Assembly: GCA_018136815.1 (NCBI GenBank)
Contig: CM030933.1
Coordinates: 5,924,637-5,988,636 of the forward strand
Direction of reading: 5' to 3'
Origin: Isochrysis galbana
Lineage: Eukaryota; Haptophyta; Isochrysidales; Isochrysidaceae
Length of the DNA: 64,000 bases
Positions within the stretch are counted from its first letter, which is position 1. Every line of letters starts with the position of its first letter. Shown here one piece after another: positions 1 to 10,916 of this stretch. Below the pieces are notes generated by a model. The model was not told the DNA's origin, made no database searches, and was given only the letters and a program-made list of their open reading frames with translations. The translations under genes were made by a program, and so were the position numbers.

Positions 1-1
1 C

Positions 2-319
2 ATCGACAATTGCGACGAGATGGTTGAGTACATGTCGCATTACCTCCCCATGATCCTGATGCTCAACATGATGGTCCAGGCTGGGTACGTGTGCCATCGG
101 CGGTAGTGTGTGGTGGGATGGATGGACAGTTGGATGGGCGATTGGGTATGGTTGGTTGTGCGCGAATCAAAGATGCATGGGTTGCTGCCATGCCCTCGAT
201 GCATGACCTGACCTTGATGCCTGTGCCACCGCAGCTTGCTCTTCTCTGCGTGCTCTGTCGTCAAGCGCGCGGGCATTCTCCTTGCCAAGGCGCGCGAGCT
301 GGGCGTTCAAGGTCTTTGA
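2..319 (+). CDS. C-terminal two exons of an unrecognised gene (partial)
   Basis: The left edge falls inside a gene. An open frame from base 2 ends at a GTACGT donor after base 84. It rejoins in phase at a CAG acceptor ending at 234 and runs to a TGA at 317-319. The joined tail is hydrophobic and methionine-rich in the first exon (YLPMILMLNMMVQAG) and basic in the second (VVKRAGILLAKARELGVQGL, then stop). The exact phase match and clean stop support a real gene end. The hydrophobic stretch could be the end of a membrane segment. I do not recognise the family, and too little is present to assign a function. Confidence 0.55.
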
Positions 320-1805
320 GGAGTATCGCTCACGCACATCTCGATATGTGCACGTTCGCGCGAGCAATCAATCCACGCGTTTTGTCCGTGCTCGCGTGCT
401 CTAGATGATGCTCGCCAACGTATCTACGCAAGAACACGGGCACGAATTCCATGAATCCAGCTGAGTACTCCGAGGAGCGCATCCTAAGATTGGCCTAGCC
501 TGCGCGCGCATCCCGACTCCATGCGACCTTTGCAGTAGAGGGAGCACAGGTCATTCAAGCGAGAAGACGAGGATCATGGTCGATTTGTGCTGCTTCTTCT
601 CGGCATCAATGCCATGCACGAGCGCGCATTGCCGTAGCGATACCATGCCTAGGCTTTGCGCGCGATGCTGCGGCATTCCTCTTGTTCTCTAGCGTTCCAG
701 TGTAAGTAATGCGTACGCAGAGGGTCGTAGAAGTGGAGGGCCGTCCGTTGTTGACTAGATCTCTCGGGTGTTCCTTTTGTACTGTGTACTGTGCACTTTA
801 TGGGTGATGTTTGTAAAGCAGTCTTCATGTTTCATCGATGGCTATAATGAAAATCCCCTTAATATTCAATATTCTCTTAATATTCGTCGGGTATTCGCTC
901 GCATCTCATACCGTGGCCTTGGGGTCGGGGTAAGTACCTCTACCTGGGCGTATGGCAACCTAACTTTTATTATAAGTGGGGGTCAATGGGGGCCTCGTGC
1001 CCCCCTCACTCTATCGCGGACACCCCACGGGGTGGGCCCGTTCAACCAAACTCAGCCGAGGGCGTGCATGTGAGCGAGGCATATCTTTAAACTGTCGAAT
1101 CAAGCGGGTGCTTGTTCGTGTCAAGTATCATTCGGGGCACACTCTTGAGATAAGGGATAAGGGGGGGGGGGGGGGGGCGCTACATGACGACGGCACACGT
1201 GACCACCCCACAAAACTCAATCTACCATCTACCAGCACCAACACCACTCAATCAACAAAATGGAACTGAGAAACAAACATAAACGCCCGAAACAAACAAA
1301 GAAGGAGACCAATGAATTGACGAGCGATGTGAAGCCTCGGTGCTCAATATGTGGAGCGAGCGGCGAACCATCGAAACAAGCCCTGAAAACAAAATTCGTT
1401 CGCACTATTGAGTATCGAATCCGCTTTGAGGGTAGAGATACTCTGGATTCGACATGCATGCCCCTGGTTGGAGAAAAGGCTGGGCTCGTGCAAGCCCCTG
1501 GCTGGAGAAAAGGCTGGGCCAGTGCATGCCCCTGGCTGCAATGCCAGTCCGTGGGGCTGGGGCCTGGGGCCATGGACCATGGATGGAGCTGCAGGGGAGG
1601 CTGCTGGGTGGGGAGGTAGGGAGGGTTCAGGGCGTGCTCACAGGAACTGGCTGGGCGCCGAGGAAGGGAGTTGACATGGAAAGGTCCGCGCTCGCTCTCA
1701 CCAACTGTGTGAGATAGATCCCCCTTCTGTTGCTCCACTCTCAATGGATGAGTGAATGGAATCTCGACGACCGACCCGCCAGCCTCTCTGTGAAATCACT
1801 CGACC
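320..1805. other. intergenic region without a recognisable gene
   Basis: No convincing coding region. It contains one copy of a short dispersed GC-rich repeat at about 965-1075, also found near 10850 and 56240. It also has a poly-G run near 1163 and two and a half tandem 34-bp units at 1455-1539 (1455-1488, 1489-1522, partial to 1539). Short open frames here overlap the repeats and look like chance. Confidence 0.6.
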
Positions 1806-1981
1806 ATCATCCCCTCATCTTCTCTCCCTCCCTCCCTCCCTCTCTTCTCTCTTCTCTCTCTCTCTCCCTCTCTCTCGCGTCTTTCTTCCCTGTCCCCTGC
1901 CGCCCCCCCCCCCCCCTCTCTCTCATCGCTCTCCCCCCTCTCGGCCCCTCCCGCCCTCTCGGCGCATCCCCATCGGCCGCC
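1806..1981 (+). promoter_or_regulatory. CT-rich tract upstream of the LON-like gene
   Basis: A nearly pure pyrimidine tract (CTCTCC and CCCTCC runs, plus a long C run near 1904) ends just before the GCCGCCATGG start context at 1982. Similar tracts precede the genes starting at 30425, 48818 and 54582. It is probably a core-promoter or 5' UTR element. This is inferred from position only. Confidence 0.4.
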
Positions 1982-3255
1982 ATGGCACTCAGTCTGGCCG
2001 CCCCACTCCTCGCCGCAGCGAGCGCGCTGGTGGGCGTGTGCCCTGCGCGCGCGCCGCTCCGGCTCGCCCGCCCCGCCCTCTGCGCCTCCGACGACCCCGC
2101 GCCCCCGGGCTTCGACATGTCTCTCCTCTCAGAAAGGATCGAGCGGATCCGTGCAGAGGAGGCAGGCGAGGAGGCTGAGGTGGCTCTGCTCCTGATCGAC
2201 GCGATGCTGCCGCGGCAACGTCTGCAAGCACAATTCGAGCCACCTCTCGTCGATCTGCTCCGCTCACTCCTCGGAGAGCCAGTCGTCATCTGCGGTATGG
2301 AGCGAGGGCTGCGCATGCCGAGGCCGATGCGCGTAGGAGTCACCGCCAGGGTGGAGCTTTCCAACCCCCTAGAAAGCGAGGGTGATAGGACCGTCTCCTT
2401 CATCGGCGGGAGAATGTGTGAAATCCTGTCACTGATCGACCGGGATGCCACGTTTGGGTTGGGTGTGCCCGTCTTTACTGCAAGGGTGCGGTGGCTCAAC
2501 ATTCGCCGGCGAGGGTCTGAGCCGGAGGCCTTCCGATCGGACGACGAGGCCGGCAAACTGCGCATCCATGAGCGCGCGGAGGCCCTGCTCAAGCGCAAAG
2601 ACGAGTGGATGTCACTGGTCAGCCAGTCGGGGAGGGAACGTTGCGAAGGCCAGCTCGATCAGGTGCGTGCATTTGCGGCCTCTCGGCTTGCATGCTTGGC
2701 CACCAACTGGATGCCCTTTCTGCATCGCTTCACGGCGCGGCTTGCATTGCGTAGCAAGCACACTAGCTCAGCCTGGGCCTCGGTCGATGCATACTGCAGA
2801 TTCTCCTCGATCTAGGCGACCCTCCTGACCCCACCACCCACCCATCCGACGTTGCGCTGTGGGTGGCCGCCCTCATCAACCCCATACCTGCTTTGGGGGT
2901 AGCGCTAGAGGTGAGCGTTCGCACCACGTCCTTTCCTCTCGCTGTGGTCACTGGATGCTTGCATCAATACAGCACCACGCGGCATTCGTGACGAGTATTG
3001 CAGTCCATCACTTTTTTCGCAAGGGGCACCACTACGACATCGCGTTCTCGGGCGCGTCCTTTTCTTTGCAACTGAACCGTAATACCCCACACCAATCATT
3101 GGCACTTCACGCCTTGTCCACAGATTCGGCCCGCGGTGCTTTGCGCGTGCGACGCTGACGAGCGCATTGACGCGGTCGAACGAGCCCTTGACGACTCCAT
3201 CGCCAGGTTGGCACAGCGTATGGACGGTGGCCCGCTTTTTGACAATTATTGGTGA
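1982..3255 (+). CDS. LON N-terminal (substrate-binding) domain-like protein, possibly plastid-targeted
   Basis: Three exons join in phase: 1982-2662, 2800-2910 and 3124-3255, giving about 307 residues. Donors are GTGCGT and GTGAGC; acceptors are CTGCAG and CCACAG. The ATG has a strong GCCGCCATGG context. The N-terminus (MALSLAAPLLAAASALV) looks like a signal peptide followed by an Arg/Ala-rich transit-like stretch, as in secondary plastids. The body has the layout of a LON N-domain: a buried LLIDAMLPRQ start, a FEPPLVDLL helix, a GRMCEI beta region and a TARVRWLN strand. A helical tail with acidic and basic residues follows (DERIDAVERALDDSIARL). There is no AAA or protease domain, so it is a stand-alone LON-domain protein, if that family call is right. 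The family is tentative; the gene structure is firm. Confidence 0.6.
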
Positions 3256-3979
3256 AGCTGATCATCAAGCATGGCAAAGCGCTTACCACATGGACCCCGG
3301 GAGGCACTTCACGGGGCCCATGGCTCATTCCGCGGCTGCGAGTCGGTAGTAGGATTATTGGTGAGACACATCGCGCGAGGTCCCACCGCATTGAACCTTC
3401 GTTGTAGGCAAGCGAGTTCTCTAAGAAGGCTCGCCGTCCGGAATGTTAGTTGTGTAAGGACAAAGGTGGAGATTAGCAAGGCACTGCACGGCTGTCCTTG
3501 TACCCGTGCATATATGCACGTTTTACCGGGAGGTATTCTTGGTTCGTGGAGGCACAGGACAAGGCCACGCTTTTATTGCAGCTGCCATTTGACCCCGGTC
3601 AGAGTTTCGCGACATGTTTTGTAAAATTTGGGTGGGCCGACGAAATCGTTTTCTTTTACGCCGAAATTTGGGTGCATGTGCGAAGAACGGCGCGGGGCGC
3701 CGAAGCGAAATTTAGGGCTGCATCGACGCCCGTAACAGCTGCCGCTCCAAGCGGCCGAGGCCTGCATCCTCGGAGGAGGTGGAGGAAAGGGAGAGGGCGT
3801 TGTCCAAACCCCGCCCGCCAGACACGGAATTAGAGGAGGTAGAGGTGGGGGTGGGGGAGACTGGGTTGAAAAAAAATCTTGTTGATCCGGAGACCCACAT
3901 TTTTATCGTCGGACCGGCGGAAGATTTCCCCTCGTCTCTCTCCCCGCTCCCCGCTTGAATCCGAATCCGAAGCTGAGCG
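3256..3979. other. intergenic region, nothing recognised
   Basis: The sequence is mixed GC and AT with no credible coding exon, and no long repeat shared with the rest of the window was seen. It leads into the small cysteine-containing ORF at 3980. Confidence 0.4.
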
Positions 3980-4441
3980 ATGGCCACCGACCCGCCTGAC
4001 GGGCCGACCTTCGCCGCGCTCCAACGAGAGCACGGCGGTGCGGCGGTGGTCAGCCCCCCTTGTCGCTGGTGCAACAGACACGAACCCCCGCCGATCACCC
4101 GCGCCGCGTGGATCAGCCTATGGGAATCCCTAAACACGCACGTCGCGCACAACGTATACAAAGACGACAAATTCACCGAGCCTTACACTCAAGAAGAATG
4201 CGCACAATACGTGGAACACCTTCCCGAGACCTTCTTCCACGAGGGGTCCAAAATAAACAAAAAGGAATTCTTAAGCTCGTGGGATTGCGTGGTACGACAC
4301 GCCTCGAGACTCCTAGAAACAGCGCAGGCAGCCCCGCCTCCGACCTCAGCCGCCTCCAAATCGCAACAGGGACGATCAGACGGCGCAACCCCGCTAGACG
4401 AAGAAGCGAGGGAGATCAAGGTGTCCGAAGATGACACATAA
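3980..4441 (+). CDS. small ORF with a CxxC-x3-H motif, possibly transposon-derived
   Basis: An ATG-initiated frame of 153 residues. The N-terminal third has a short cysteine/histidine motif (CRWCNRHE) followed by an aromatic-rich segment (AWISLWESL). The centre is charged and the tail is acidic. An A-run (AAAAAAAAAG) directly follows the stop, as retroposed copies often have. LINE endonuclease debris on the opposite strand begins about 300 bp downstream. It could be a LINE ORF1-type nucleic-acid-binding protein or an independent small gene. I do not recognise the family. Confidence 0.4.
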   Translation: MATDPPDGPTFAALQREHGGAAVVSPPCRWCNRHEPPPITRAAWISLWESLNTHVAHNVYKDDKFTEPYTQEECAQYVEHLPETFFHEGSKINKKEFLSSWDCVVRHASRLLETAQAAPPPTSAASKSQQGRSDGATPLDEEAREIKVSEDDT

Positions 4442-4757
4442 AAAAAAAAGATCTGAAGATTCAGGGCTACACACCTATCGCTACTCGGTTTCTACCTCCA
4501 CATAGCGGACATCGCCCTTTTCATCCCCTCCCTCCACTTCCTCTCCTTTCCCCCCTCGTTCCTTTGTCTTCGGTGTCGGGGGTGCGGCCCTGGTACACTA
4601 CCATGGGCCTGGTTACGGACGCGTGTTCAGGGCAGGCCTGTTGTACTTTTCACATGTGGCACTTTTTCCCGATCGACCTTATGTTGCTCGTGTGTCTTGG
4701 GGTGTGTTCGGGGGCTTGTGCTTAGCTCTGTCTGAGCTAGACTTCTACTTTGTTTGA
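4442..4757. other. non-coding stretch with weak similarity to 52380-52480
   Basis: It starts with an A-run and continues into pyrimidine-rich DNA. A CATCGCC...CCCTC...TCGTTCC pattern resembles 52380-52440, so this is probably a decayed dispersed repeat. No gene is visible. Confidence 0.3.
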
Positions 4758-5272
4758 TCAGTTGTTTGCTTGGTTTGGCGCCGAGCCCGTCCCCGAGGCG
4801 TTCTTTACCATATATTCTATCCCTAGCCGTGAGGCTAGCGCCAGCAGTTCCGCGCTGGGAGTGAGGTTACCTTTGCTATCCGCTTCGTACAGAGGTCTCA
4901 ACGCGCTCATGTCGATTCTCTTTTTGGGTTGTCGTCCCAGACCCGCTTGGGCGGTCCTCGATGAATCTGTCGAGTCTGCGAAGATGAATGCCTCCATCTG
5001 GAGCCGTGCGCGTTTCCGTAACTGTAGTTGTCGTCGCTACTTTTGGTGTCCAGCTCTACGTTTTCGACGCAATTGAAGTCCCCTCCCATCAGAGAGTCTT
5101 GGTCACGGCCCAGCGGGCTATCTCTGAGTATGTCGATTTGCGCCGCTCTTTCCGCTGGCGAGGCACTAAGATAGATTGATACTAGTTCTATCTCTTTTGA
5201 ATTTATGATGCATTTTACTCTCAAACATCTACCGTCTATGAGTGTCTCCGCCGTGTCCGGTAGGAGTTTCAC
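4758..5272 (-). pseudogene. LINE endonuclease (APE/EEP-type) fragment, frameshifted
   Basis: On the minus strand the frame 5272-4907 carries the signature of a non-LTR retrotransposon endonuclease: a beta strand (IELVSIYLSAS), then PAERAAQIDILRDS, then MGGDFNCV. The GDFN motif holds catalytic residues of the exonuclease-endonuclease-phosphatase fold. Near 4990 the reading switches to another frame (EAFIFADSTDSSRTAQ...), so the copy is frameshifted. There is no initiating ATG, and no reverse transcriptase follows. This is the N-terminal half of a LINE pol protein. It may belong to the same family as the fragment at 11860-12363, which covers the adjoining downstream part. Confidence 0.75.
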
Positions 5273-5318
5273 TCTTGGGGAGTTGTCACGTATCGCGATT
5301 CCTACCCCACTCGCCGGG

Positions 5319-5534
5319 TCAGGGGGGGTTGGAGCGATGGGCTGGCCACGAGGGGCCAGGACGCGCGAATCAGGCGAGCCTGTCAGGGAGAGAGTGGGTC
5401 AGAATGGCAGTGGCCTCCTGGCAAGCCATCAGGCATGCCAGGAGAGTGGGTGGTTCCTCCCCCATGGCAGGGGAGGAGTGGAGAGGGGGGGGGGGCTCGT
5501 GCCCCCCCATGGGCGAACTAAGTATAAACTTGAG
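5319..5534 (+). mobile_element. truncated copy of the 753-bp short element (end A at right)
   Basis: Matches the right-hand ~215 bp of the full copy at 39781-40533. It includes the TTGGAGCGATGGGCTGGCC and TCAGGCATGCCAGGAG segments and the terminal AAGTATAAACTT end. It abuts LINE coding sequence at about 5535. The opposite end is missing. Confidence 0.75.
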
Positions 5535-7135
5535 CTCTTAACCTCATAGTATGGAGGTACATAATAGGCGACTTTTACAGAGTAGAATTTGCAACTAAGT
5601 TTATACTTGGTTCGCCCATGGGGGGGCACGAGCCCCCCTCTCTCTCCACTCCTCCCCTGCCGTGGGGGAGGAACCACCCATCCTCCTGGCATGCCTGATG
5701 GCTTGCCAGGAGGCCACTGCCCTGCTGACCCACTCTCCCACTGACAGGCACGCCTGGATCGCTCGTCCTGGCCCCTCGTGGCCAGCCCATCGCTCCAACC
5801 CCCCCTCCCCCCCTGGTCGACAGGCAGACAGGTGCAGATTGGGGGCCCCAGAGGCTCATGAGCGCCAGCGAGGGAGAGGCAGGGAAGGCCAGGGCCCAGC
5901 CCCAGCCTCCTCTGCCCCCTGAGCTGGCCTCCAGGGGCCTCCAGGGGTCGCCAGCAAGCAGCTGCAGGCCTGGCGCAGGCACGCCATCGCGCGTGCCGCA
6001 GGAGAGAGGAGAGGGAGCGCGGAGAAGGGGGTGGGCGGAGCGAGAGCTCCGCCCACCAAAAAATATGTAAGTCCCGCACCTGTTTACAGGATAAGTCGGG
6101 ACTGAGGACGCCGCCAGCCCGGTAGGCGTAGGAGGAAGGAGGGAACGGATCACCGGGGGGGGGCGCGGGCCACCGACCATATCTAAGCCCTTTTCCCCTA
6201 TCCCCCTAGTAGTGCACGGGGGGAGTCGCCTGATGGCGGGGGGGAAAGGGCCGGCGGAGTGGGGGTGTAGAAAGTTTTGCTGCGTGAGTAGAAAGTAGAG
6301 GGTCCACGGCCGCGTGTGCGGTGAGACTATTAAGAAATTAATTAATACAGAGTAGAATTTGACAACTACACCTTTCATTCACCAAGTGCCGGTAATCGAA
6401 AAGACTCTAAGCAGATTCACGATCCTCGCTAGAGGCCTCGTGCCCCCAGACAGGTCCTCGACCGCACGCACAAACAAGGCCTCCCAAGGGAGAAAACCTA
6501 AGCTCAAGTCCCCGCGTGAGCTATGCGCCCCCGTTTTCACAATCAATGACAAAGGCACACTATCGCTGGGCACAAACCTATCCGCGGTAGCGCAAGCGCT
6601 CCGCATAGTGGAAAGACTCGCATAACAGCGCACAAACCCAAAACCGCGACCCACCTGCCTACCAGACCCTCGCCCTCGGACACACCGCGAACCAACCGTC
6701 TACCTCACCGACACATGAGACAACATGGAAACCGATAGCCCGATGGCGCAGGAGGAAGAAGAGGACAACCTATCGGGGATCGGAACACGCCGTCTGCTGC
6801 AGGAAACCCCACACACCCAGCCCCTAGGTACCTACATGTGAAACACAGCCAAAAGAAAAAAAAAAGCAAAAACAGTATTTTTTTGCCGTCGAAAAAAAAC
6901 AGTGTAAAGAACAGATGTGCGGGGTAGGGGGGCCGCCCGAAATAAAACAGCGAAAAACATATGTTTTGGGCCTCCGAAAAAAAACACTGTTCCTGTGTTT
7001 CACATGTAGGCCTAGGTAGCGCACGAGGGACGGGCCGCAAGGCAGGTGGAGGGGGGGAGAGAGAAGCGGACGTGGCTGCACAGTAAGGGTGCGAGGTCGC
7101 GCGCACGGCGAGAATATTAAGAAGTTTGAAGTTTT
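5535..7135 (+). mobile_element. LINE 3' portion (C-terminal pol and 3' UTR), split by a nested insertion
   Basis: Bases 5535-5591 encode a LINE C-terminal segment (WRYIIGDFYRVEF) that aligns with the copy near 39540-39600 (WKYILRDFYRVEF). The reading is interrupted by the element at 5592-6345. It resumes at 6362 with a segment matching the 39620-39780 copy (TILARGLVP..., KASQGRKPKLKSP) and ends ALRIVERLA-stop at 6623-6625. The following ~500 bp is 3' UTR, ending near 7100-7135 in GCGAGAATATTAAGAAG followed by a T-rich tail. The same terminal module ends the copies at 40962, 41810 and 29240. Confidence 0.8.
5592..6345 (-). mobile_element. full-length ~754-bp non-autonomous element with a 16-bp target duplication
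   Basis: Inserted into LINE coding sequence. The 16 bp at 5576-5591 (TACAGAGTAGAATTTG) recur exactly at 6346-6361. The interior is GC-rich with C/G runs and no credible protein. The left end is AACTAAGTTTATACTTGG. The right end is GTGAGACTATTAA plus an AT-rich tail, resembling the LINE 3' end. Strand is given on the hypothesis that the AACTAAG end (end A) is the 3' end, because nearly all truncated copies keep it. The second full copy, at 39781-40533, is 753 bp. Confidence 0.85.
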
Positions 7136-7151
7136 TTTTATGATAGTGATT

Positions 7152-7254
7152 ATAGTAGAACCCCTTTTATACTAGTAATACATACCATTTAATAATAGTC
7201 CCAGAACTGACAACTGATATCAGTGGTTTGGCACTTTGGCGCTGTTACTGACAG
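7152..7254. repeat. 103-bp dispersed repeat, copy 1
   Basis: Identical over 103 bp, except one base (7234), to 33552-33654. Contains the palindrome CTGATATCAG. Lies just after a LINE 3' end here; the other copy lies directly upstream of the DDE transposase ORF. Confidence 0.85.
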
Positions 7255-7398
7255 TGTAAGCTGATATTAGCACTGTTACAATATCCTTGCGTTGCACTTT
7301 GCCACACTCAGAGTAGAACTGAGATATCTACAATAAAACACGACTTATGATTAAACAGGGAGAGACGACGGAAGCGAGCGGGCTCGCGCGTTTGTGCG

Positions 7399-10054
7399 AT
7401 GAGTCGGCCGATGCTCGTCCTGATCCTCTCCCTCTGTGGCTGCTCGTGCATCCGGTGGGCTGCGCGGGCACGCGTGCCCAAGATGACATCATCGGCGCGC
7501 TACGCCCTTGGCGTCGATGTGGGCACTGGCTCCGCCCGCGCGGGGGTGGTCGATGTGGCGAGCGGTGCCCTCTGCGGTGTGCACAAGCAGGACATCGTGA
7601 TGTTCCACCCTCTCTCCGAATACTACGAGCAGTCGAGTGAGGACATCTGGGGCGCGGTGTGTGCGTGCGTCAAGGCCGCACTTTCACACGCACACGTTCG
7701 CCCCGAGGACGTGTGCGGCATCGCGTTCGACGCGACGTGCTCACTGGTGCTGCTCGATGGGCGCGGGCAGCCGGTCGGCGCTGACCCGACACTCCCTGAT
7801 GAGGCGGAGCGCAACGTGATCGTTTGGATGGACCATCGAGCGGAAGAGCAGGTGAGCCCACTTTCCTTGGACTACACAGCCAGAGGACTTTGGTCCGTCT
7901 CGCGTGCCCACCTTGAGTATCTTGGCCTCCTCTACCCGGCTGACCTGCGCCGATTTCAGGCAGCGCGGATCAATGCTGGGGGTCACCCACGTCTCGCCAA
8001 CGTTGGCGGAATCATCTCTCCTGAAATGGAGATTCCTAAGCTCTTGTGGTTAAAGGAGAATATGCCGCGCGCCTTTGAGGCGGTTGCGGGCCCTGGCGCA
8101 AATGGCAAGGCGATGGACCTTTCGGACTTCCTTGCGTACAAGGCGACTGACGGCAAGGCGCACGCGCGGTCGCTATGCACCACGGTAATGGCCGCCCTGC
8201 AGAGCGCGTTGGGTGGATGGGCTTGGACACGCACACGTGCCAATCCTGTCCGGGCACTCGGATCACGCAGTTCTGTGCATGATCCACAGGTATGCAAGTG
8301 GAACTACGACGCCTCAGCCTCCACTTCTCAATGGGACCGGTCATTCTTTGCCTCCGTCGGCTTTGGAGAGGATGAACTGCAAGAGTCTTGCATAGGCGAA
8401 GAGGTGAACACTGGCCTCGCACCCGCTGGTGTAATAAAGTGGCCCTGCCTGCGTGGAGCTATCCAGCCTGCCAATCCACCGTGCCGGACGCTCCGTTCTT
8501 CCGGTCACCGAGCAGTGGGCCATCGTTGGTCTCGTTGCACCGTAATTGTAGGTTCTGGCCCCTGGCATGCCCATGCCTGGTTGCGGTGTCGGCGAGAAGG
8601 CGGCAGAGGCCCTCGGCTTGCGGCCGGGAACTCCGATCGGCATTGGCATGATCGATGCGCACGCTGGCGGCATCGGATGCCTCGGTGCTGAGGTCGATCG
8701 CTCCAGCCACGCCGAGGGTATGGATGTGAAGCTCGAGGGCCGCCTCGGCCTCATCGCCGGCACGTCAACATGCCACATGGCTTCGTCCATCACGCCGTGC
8801 TTTGTTCCTGGCGTGTGGGGCCCGTACTACTCTGCCATGTTCCCTGGGCTCTACCTCAACGAGGGCGGGCAATCGGCTGCAGGCGCGTTTTTAGACTTTA
8901 TCATTGCCTCGCATCCGGCGGGCAGCGTCGTCAAGGCAGCGGCGGAGGCTGCATCTGAGCCACCTGCGGCCTATCTTAACCGCAAGCTTGAACAGATGGC
9001 AAACGCGAAGGGAGGTTCCGTGTCGGAGCTCGCTGCAGACGTGCATATCACGCCTGACGTTAATGGCAATCGCTCGCCGCTCGCCGACCCATCGATGCGA
9101 GCTGGCGTCGTGGGAATAAGCTTCGCGGTGAGCGAAGAAGAGCTCGCCATCCTCTACCTCGCTTCGGTTCAGGTATGGCGCTGGTGAGGCGTCAAGAAGA
9201 GGTCTCTGAGAGGGGCGGCCTTGTTAGATGTGTCGCTACACGTTTGCTCCTGGTTGGTAGATCCTGGCCTCGCTAATCTCCACTCTCTAGCGCCAGCCTG
9301 TTCGCCCAGTCATCGTACCTGGCATCCCCACTCCTTCGACAGGCCCTTGCATACCAAACTCGTCAAATTGTTGAGGCGATGGAGGCTGCCGGTCACGCGC
9401 CCATCCAATCGGTATATGTGTGCGGCGGGCTCTCCAAGAATCCTCTCTATGTCAGCTCACACGCTGATGCTTTGAAGTGAGCGCTGTGCATTACAAAACT
9501 AGCGCGCATGAAAGCCTACGACAATAAATTCACCTCCTTCGCCTAGCCATCGCCATGACAGCATTCCTTCACTGCGTCATGCAATCGTGCACACTCACCG
9601 CCGGCGCACCGTCTCTAGGCTCCCTCATCATCTTCCCGCCAACGACGAGGCGGTCCTCTTGGGCGCTGCGATTCTCGCCGCCACTGCTGGTGGAGCCCAT
9701 CCGTCAGTTGGGGAGGCTGCCGCGTCGATGACCTCCATCAAGCATACTGTGGATCCGAGCAATGACAGCCAGGTGCGCCAACGACCGGCGAGCAAAGTCC
9801 CAAGCGGAGTGGATACGACGGCACTGAGGCATTCTATAACAATACCTCCGGGTGCTTCATCACATCGCTACCGGTGTAGCCACATCAAGCCATTGATCTC
9901 TTAATGTAGTTCGTGCGAGGGTGCATGCGTGCCATATTTTCCGACGTGGCCTCCCGCAAATCCCCAGGTGCTAGAATACCATGACAAGAAATACCGTACT
10001 TTCTTGCGAATGACAAATGACCAGCGGGAGTACCGCCGGATGATGACAGGGTAA
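7399..10054 (+). CDS. FGGY: FGGY-family carbohydrate kinase (D-ribulokinase-like)
   Basis: Seven exons join in phase: 7399-7851, 7960-8184, 8290-8403, 8552-9172, 9343-9476, 9619-9772 and 9968-10054, giving about 595 residues. It follows the eukaryotic FGGY/YDR109C family closely. The phosphate-binding start is [36 protein letters not shown] and [14 protein letters not shown] come next. The actin-like C-domain has [31 protein letters not shown] and [11 protein letters not shown]. The ATP-site region has [10 protein letters not shown] and AVLLGAAIL. The conserved end is [13 protein letters not shown]. The family phosphorylates D-ribulose/xylulose-type sugars in the cytosol. The first ATG adds a hydrophobic leader; a second ATG at 7483 gives the usual cytosolic start, so an organelle or secretory leader is possible. 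All catalytic regions appear intact. Confidence 0.93.
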
Positions 10055-10667
10055 ATGGAGGGAGTTTGCTACCATCACCTCAACAACCTTGCACACCTAC
10101 CCTTTCCGACCGAGCTCGCTCCCTAAGAGCTCCCAATACCTGGCAGTGACTTCTCAGACGGCATGGCGCAATAGATGGCATGACGACAGCACTTCCTCCT
10201 CGATACGCATCCAGTACGCATCCATATTCAATCATTCACAGTGATTGGTTCCAATCTCGATCCACTTCAACCTCTTGAAACTTACTTTCATGGCCGTATC
10301 ATTCCATCCCACGCTGTTCGCTGTGTTCGCTTCTTATTCCAAGTCAGTTGCAAGCTAGCGTCTACTAATGTTGGTGGCATTTCTTTTCCCATGCTACGCC
10401 AACGCATTACTATCCCACATCTTGGCTTGGCTTTCGCTGTTGCACGTTGAGTCCCCGACGAAGCCAAACAGAGTACGATCAAGAGTGGTTAAAGAGTGGT
10501 GCAGAAGGCTGAGCCGCAGTGTCGCCGCAGTGTCGATGTGGTCCGCTACAACGTTATGCTATTGGTGGTCATCGACTCATCGGTACTATTATTATCATAT
10601 CTCTCACGGGGTCCCTTCTGCCCGCGTCTCTCCGATCGCCGATCGTGTCTCTCTTTGCTTTCCACGG
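10055..10667. other. intergenic region downstream of the FGGY gene
   Basis: No recognisable coding sequence. It is mostly unique mixed-composition DNA. A fragment of the short mobile element begins at its right edge. Confidence 0.4.
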
Positions 10668-10770
10668 AGCTAAGTTTATACTTGGTTTATCCATGGGGAG
10701 GGACGAGCCCCCCCCCCCTCCCCTGCTGTGGGGGAGGAATCACCCAGCTCCTCTTGGCATGCCCTATGGC
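10668..10770 (-). mobile_element. short-element fragment (end A retained)
   Basis: Begins GCTAAGTTTATACTTGG and continues with the GGGACGAGCCCCCC and GGGGGAGGAATCACCC modules, stopping near GCTTGCAAAAAA. An (AAT/TAA)n microsatellite at 10800-10826 and a dispersed GC-rich repeat at 10850-10912 follow. Confidence 0.7.
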
Positions 10771-10916
10771 TTGCAAAAAAAAATAGCTGAAGATTCTGAA
10801 CTAATAATAATAATAATAATAATAAACGTAATATCCTAGCCAATCCAACTATTTTTATAACTAGGAGGCCAATGGGGGCCTCGCCCCCCCCCTCTTCATC
10901 GCAGACACCCTCGAAC

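Noticed and set aside
1260..1619. 119-codon frame with a CSICG motif
   Set aside because: A single CxxC in a frame that crosses tandem 34-bp units; no family features and no supporting splice structure.
1807..2598. 263-codon minus-strand frame opposite the LON-like gene
   Set aside because: It lies antisense to a phase-consistent multi-exon gene and across a GA-rich tract. It is a shadow frame.
5429..6378. Long frames (200-270 codons) across the short-element copies
   Set aside because: They overlap on both strands, differ between copies, and cross the target duplications. The element is best read as non-coding.
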